Positions 59,254-64,000 of a stretch of DNA of 64,000 nucleotides are shown here, piece by piece. Every line of letters starts with the position of its first letter. The stretch's first letter is position 1. The notes beneath the pieces were generated by a model, which did not search any database, was not told the origin of the DNA, and was given only the letters and a program-made list of their open reading frames with translations. Location of the stretch: positions 12,336,085 to 12,400,084 of the forward strand of contig NC_064043.1 of the NCBI RefSeq assembly GCF_932526225.1, read 5' to 3'. A program made the translations under genes and the position numbers. This stretch comes from Nematostella vectensis (lineage: Eukaryota; Cnidaria; Anthozoa; Actiniaria; Edwardsiidae).

Positions 59254-60121
59254 ATGAGTACAAGCGATGGCTCAGAAGAACTAGCCAAGTTAGTTCAGGG
59301 CCCAGGACCAGAAAGCCATAGCGAGAAAAATGCGAGTCGCCGAGGGAGATCTTGCTGGGGTTACTGCTGCAGATGTTGTCGGTGTTTAGCCGGCGTGTTA
59401 CTGTTTCCTGTTGTTCTTTTGCTCTCCATACTTGGAGGGATTGTCTGGCTACTCCTCTGTCCATGTGAGTTGTAACCTACTAGTTCAGTTCTTTTTCATG
59501 ATTGCTCTCGCGCATGGCTAGAGTTTCAGAGGGGAGGGGGCGGGGGCGCTGGAAAGAAAAAAATGGAAATAAAGTCTAATTGGCGGTGATACATCAAGAA
59601 GTAAAGGGCTCTTTTTTCCCATCTCTGAAGCTAAGCGCATCTTGCTTAAGGAATTGATTGCTGTTGGTCTATGCTCCGTTCACATAACAAAAATTGAACA
59701 AAACATGCCAGATTTATTATCGAACCCTAAACCCAAATCTATTATTAAAGAAAGAAATTATGGGGTCATATCACTATGAAAACTACCTTTTTTGTCCCTT
59801 GCGCTTGAAATGTTCAATATACCAAGATTTGTTTCTATAAAAGTGGTAAGGCAATATGCAATTCATTGTTAACAAGTTCAGTGCTGTAGTTCATTTTTTG
59901 TACTTATATTAACTGTATTAGATTAGACACGAAGTACTTTGCTTTGCAATTATCACCACTTTCATTTAACAGTGCGTTGCTGTAGCCCGTGCGTAAGTCC
60001 GCTGATCGATCTCGTCGTCCAGCTGCTCACGCTGCCGCTGAAATTGTTCCGATGGATTGCAGGCGCTACCGAAGAAGACGAGAAAGACGATGCCCCCAGC
60101 AAGGGTGACCCAGAGAAATAG
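59254..60121 (+). CDS. Small cysteine-rich membrane protein, unknown family
   Basis: Two exons, 59254-59464 and 59973-60121, with donor CAT/GTGAGT and acceptor TTTAACAG; the spliced frame gives 119 aa. The N-terminus is polar (about 1-33). It is followed by a cysteine cluster CWGYCCRCCRC (34-44), suggesting palmitoylation or metal binding, and a strongly hydrophobic segment about 45-69 (LLFPVVLLLSILGGIVWLLL). After the junction come another CC pair (CCSPC) and an amphipathic/hydrophobic helix (LIDLVVQLLTLPLKLF). The tail is acidic and hydrophilic (EEDEKDD...GDPEK). It could be a membrane hairpin or single-pass protein with both ends cytosolic. I do not recognise the family. Coding status rests on clean splice phase and coherent topology. 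Confidence 0.6.
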
Positions 60122-60204
60122 CAAGCAAATTGGACAAAAACACATCACGTGTTCTTAGGGTCTTCTGGATAGTGGGTGTTTCAGGCGCGCACAAAAGACT
60201 GGAT

Positions 60205-60340
60205 GGGTGGTGGTTGGTGGGGGGGGGGGGGGGGGGAGGGAGGGAGGGAGGGGGGGGGGAGGGAGGGAGGGGGATGAGCAGTCATAATATGAAATGTCAC
60301 ACTTTTCGCCCCCCCCCCCCCCCCCCACACACACACACCC
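60205..60340. repeat. Poly-G/(GGGA)n followed by poly-C/(CA)n
   Basis: G-runs and GGGA repeats at about 60218-60272, then a C-run and (CA)n at 60310-60337. The two halves are complementary and could fold. This resembles the C/CA tract at 24801-24845. Confidence 0.85.
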
Positions 60341-61636
60341 TTAGGTACGCAACTGTGTATTGGTATGAGAACAACATTAACAAAAAATAAATTTGAGAGG
60401 CACGCATTTTTTTTTCATTCGATGGCAGAGATGGCGTTCTATAAACCAACCAAGACCAACCCGCTATCAAAACGTGAGCGCATGTTAACACCCCACAGGC
60501 GTTTACTCTGGATTTGGGGGAGGGAGGGGGTAAGTGGCAGTTATAACAAACAACCAGGGCCGTAGCAGAAGGTGGGGCACGTGCCCCTCCCAATATTTTG
60601 GAAAATTATAAGAAAATGACCAGTAGGGGCGTGGCTGTGCCCTCCTATATTTTCTAAATGTTTCTGTGTTGTGCCCCCCCCCTGACAACATAATATTTGA
60701 CGACCGATCAATAAGAAATGACATTTCCCCGTACCCTTCGCACCCACTCCCCCGCTCTTCCCCCGCGCCTGCCCCGAAAACCAAGCATTTCCTTTTCTAC
60801 GGTATCGCGAACAGGCAAGCACATTCAATATTCGGGGGACATGGGGAGACCTTAAAAATGTATTTGTTAGGCAATCTGCTCTATATCATTTCTGTTGTAA
60901 GGAGTAAGCCGAACTACTGTAACCCTGATTTATTTTATATATTTAACTATGATAGATTCACAAAATAAAGACATCTACAATATTAAGGCAGGTCTTTTTT
61001 ATAGCGCCACAAGCAACTCGTTCTATGACCGGTCCGTTGTTTCAACTAAGGTTTCCACTACGCGTAGTGACGATATTGACTTTTTTCCTCGTAGAGATTC
61101 TTTAGGAAACGCAAATAGTAACCACACAAAAACCCACTAAAGGAGAAATAAACTATGGCGGAGAAAACAGCGAAGGGCAGGGGCGGAGTTAGGGGTGGTC
61201 CGAGGTCCTCCCCCCTATTTTCAGATATTTACATACCCCTGCAGCGGTCATATTCTTGGCTTGGCCAACATCAATAGAACTCTATTAAAGAATGTCAATC
61301 AACCACTCCTTTGTTATTGTTTATACATTAAAATGCAACGGTTACTCGCTTAAATTAGCCGATGGGAATGGATGCCTTGTGTTACCCGGCATTGAGCAGG
61401 AGCGTATAATGGCGGCGTGATTGGATTTCTTAAAGAAAAGAAAAAGAGAAAATCACCCCAAGCTCTTAATGAATGTAGATATAATTTAACTATTTTTTAC
61501 ATATCAATAAACTATTAAGAGTCTTTTTCATTTTATACCTTATTTAAAAAGAGCAACTTGTCGAGCAACTTTTCAGATACCATTTGTACATTAGATTCGA
61601 AATAAATGTTCAGCATTCAGTACGCACATATAAAAT
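60341..61636. other. Intergenic, MITE debris
   Basis: Contains 'cagggccgtagcagaaggtg' at 60554 and 'aggggcggagttaggggtgg' at 61180, both typical half-ends of GC-rich MITEs without visible partners. No exon is supported. The sequence just below 61637 should hold the 3' UTR of the IDH3 gene. Confidence 0.4.
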
Positions 61637-62988
61637 TCAAAAGATTTTTCTAGTCCTGGAGACTTGGTCGAGCTCCGACTTCAAAGCCGAGAGGAACTGG
61701 GTCGTAGTGTGACTGCCACCGACGTCAGCGGTTAGCTGAAAGTAACAGGAATAACGTTACTAAATAGATAAAATAGAACGTGTAGAAATACTGATTTTGC
61801 TTTCACTACCCTTGGTAAATGCTGGCAGAGCCAAACCGGGAGTATAGAACTCCCGGTATATATGGATATATTTACCAAATATGGAGTGGCCTGTACAGCT
61901 GTGGACTGTGACAGCATGTCATGACGTCAATGCTTGCACTAGCCAATCAGTAACTCCCCAGAACAATAGGAAAACCATCACACGAGTACTCACCACTCCT
62001 CTCTGTACAACCTTTAGGATTGCACTGTTGATCAAGTCAGCATACGCTGTGAATCTGAATAAAAGGTCTAGTCATTTTGGTTCCGTCAAACAATTTTCCG
62101 TTAAAAGGCTGTGTCTGGGGCAAGCTACTGCAGAAAAAGCTCTCTTTTAAGCTTATTCCAGCTTATTTTCCCCTATTGATTCTAGGTAATTGGTTCCCTC
62201 AAAAAGTCCTTTATATAATTTTGAAAATAAAACAAGAATCAATGATTCTCTTGGAAACATGCCACATTTTCTCAATATGTTTTATAGTTCTATAAGTGGA
62301 GAAGGGGGGCTACTTGAAAATATAAAGGGGTATTGGAAGGGTTTCCTAGAATTTCCTGGGTTTCCTAGAATACCTTATAAGGAAGTACTCACTCTAGATG
62401 CTCCAACATCAGTGTACTTGCAAACAGCATGCTGATTGGGTTAGAGATGTCCTTGCCCTGGATATCAAGCCCAGTGTGTCGGGATCCCTGTGGATAATCA
62501 TAACCATATAAGGAATAACCTAACCTGCAGGCATGCCTTAAGAATAAAACAGTCATAAACGTCTGATTTGTATAAGTAGCTGAAACTTCCTGGATTTTCA
62601 TAGAGACTTTTACCCAAGGGTACTTTACAAAACAAAATTAAACTTTATGAAATAAAATTTTAGCCGTTTAAAGGGCATGTTTTAAAATTCATTTTTAGTG
62701 TCCACTTGGGACAGGCAAAAGGTCAGTGGCCATCAGAGGTTTTATATACACCTGGCACACCAGTATCTGTATGGTAAGGGTGCGTTATATAGTAAGGTTG
62801 ACCTCCTTAGGAGTCTGACAACTAATCTAGAGATCACTCACCGACTCAAAGATGGCATAATCACCACCAATGTTTTCTCCTGGTACAATTCCTGGTCCAC
62901 CAACAAGGGATGCACCAATGTTGCTGACAATGCTGCCATAAAGGTTGGGAAGAACCATCACATCAAACTGCTGAGGATGTGCAACAAG
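61637..62988 (-). CDS. IDH3B: NAD-dependent isocitrate dehydrogenase subunit (beta/gamma), 3' exons
   Basis: Four last exons on the minus strand: 62988-62842, 62487-62393, 62054-61994, 61735-61637 (TGA). Borders and phases are consistent. The encoded 133 residues cover the C-terminal third of the isocitrate/isopropylmalate dehydrogenase fold: [62 protein letters not shown] and a final GGSHTTTQF. Known role: regulatory subunit of the mitochondrial TCA-cycle enzyme converting isocitrate to 2-oxoglutarate. The catalytic alpha subunit usually reads differently around NLYGD (Mg-binding Asp); here it is NLYGS, so a non-catalytic subunit is more likely. TTTQF and PGENI favour beta, HTG favours gamma; the symbol is provisional. 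The 5' exons lie beyond the window. Confidence 0.85.
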
Positions 62989-63139
62989 CTACAAAAGACA
63001 GATAAGTTGATCAGAGGGGCAGGGTGTAAGAGAATCATGGACAACCAGACATTATCGGACTCAGGCTGTATGTATTGGGCATGTGTCGGTTCTGTAGCTG
63101 TAGAGAGGGGGTATTATGAAGGGGTTCGAGAGGGCTGGT

Positions 63140-64000
63140 AAGGCACTAGGGAGATGCTGTCTAGGCAAGTTGGGGTACTATGTAGGCTGGGGAATGCAAG
63201 GCGGGGAAGAAGGGAGGGTTTAGTGGATACATGGTTGAGGACTAGGGAGGGGTTATGTGGGGGTGTGGTTGGGTACTAGGGAGGGGTTATGTGGGGGCTT
63301 GGTTGGGTACTAGGGAGGGGTTATGTGGATACATGGTTGGGTACTAGGGAGGGGTTATGTGGGGGCATGGTTGGGTACTAGGGAGGGGTTATGTGGGGGC
63401 ATGGTTGGGTACTAGGGAGGGGTTATGTGGGGGCATGGTTGGGTATTAGGGAGGGGTTATGTGGGGGCTTGGTTGGGTACTAGGGAGGGGTTATGTGGGG
63501 GTGTGGTTGGGTACTAGGGAAGGGTTATGTGGGGGCATGGTTGGGTACTAGGGAGGGGTTATGTGGGGGCTTGGTTGGGTACTAGGGAGGGGTTATGTGG
63601 GGGCGTGGTTGGGTACTAGGGAGGGGTTATGTGGGAGCATGGTTGGGTACTAGGGAGGGGTTATGTGGGGGCATGGTTGGGTACTAGGGAGGGGTTATGT
63701 GGGGGCATGGTTGGGTACTAGGGAGGGGTTATGTGGGGGCATGGTTGGGTACTAGGGAGGGGTTATGTGGGGGCTTGGTTGGGTACTAGGGAGGGGTTAT
63801 GTGGGGCATGGTTGGGTACTAAGGAGGGGTTATGTGGGGGCGTGGTTGGGTACTAGGGAGGGGTTATGTGGGGGCATGGTTGGGTACTAGGGAGGGGTTA
63901 TGTGGGAGCATGGTTGGGTACTAGGGAGGGGTTATGTGGGGGCATGGTTGGGTACTAGGGAGGGGTTATGTGGGGCATGGTTGGGTACTAGGGAGGGGTT
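63140..64000. repeat. 34-bp minisatellite running off the window
   Basis: About 23 visible copies of ggttgggtactagggagggg + ttatgtgggggcat (34 bp), with variants at 'gcat/gctt/gcgt/gtgt'. G-rich on the plus strand (C-rich on the transcribed IDH3 strand's complement). It lies in the IDH3 intron upstream of the exon at 62988 and continues past 64000. Confidence 0.95.

Noticed and set aside
62698-63141. Plus-strand 147-codon frame
   Set aside because: It overlaps the minus-strand IDH3 exon, which has strong family motifs and splice sites.

Overview
This 64 kb window is animal nuclear DNA: AT-rich, intron-rich and packed with transposable elements and minisatellites. The genes have many short exons with GT-AG junctions that join in phase. 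The gene content and repeat types (PAN/EGF/fibrinogen-like secreted protein, tyrosinase relic, CR1-like retroelements with PHD fingers, abundant MITEs) suggest an anthozoan cnidarian (sea anemone or coral). That assignment is inference; nothing here fixes the species.

Layout. Three conserved genes lie head to tail on the minus strand. ELMOD2-like (ARF/ARL GTPase-activating protein, nine coding exons, 313 aa) is at 2649-6185. DNAJA3/Tid1-like (mitochondrial Hsp40, 14 exons, 479 aa, or 555 aa with an alternative last exon carrying a membrane segment) is at 12121-24363. PRCP-like (lysosomal Pro-X carboxypeptidase, family S28, 14 exons, 539 aa, intact catalytic triad) is at 25277-39023. I reconstructed each exon by exon. 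Between and inside them sit a nearly full-length CR1-like LINE (7.5-11.1 kb), a LINE that has lost its reverse transcriptase (DNAJA3 intron 12), two nested TIR transposons (DNAJA3 intron 4), a decayed LINE and several minisatellites (PRCP introns).

From 39 to 52 kb the window is mainly accessory DNA. It holds a foldback element, a multi-level nest of insertions around an 81-bp tandem array, a possible orphan terminal exon, a broken tyrosinase CuB region with nonsense codons, and a 2,180-bp tandem duplication whose copies are about 99% identical. From 52.8 kb genes resume. They are a plus-strand secreted PAN-EGF-fibrinogen-like protein (52861-54859, 5' end not found), a small plus-strand cysteine-rich membrane protein (59254-60121), and the 3' end of a minus-strand NAD-isocitrate dehydrogenase non-catalytic (beta/gamma) subunit gene (61637-62988) that continues beyond the window through a 34-bp minisatellite.

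The genes are unrelated housekeeping or secreted functions, not a pathway cluster. The points most worth checking are the two alternative DNAJA3 C-termini (soluble or membrane-anchored), the transposon insertion whose empty site is preserved elsewhere in the window, the degenerate 2A-like motif in the CR1 element, and the recent 2.2-kb duplication. I found no CRISPR array, rRNA, tRNA or prokaryotic-style operon.
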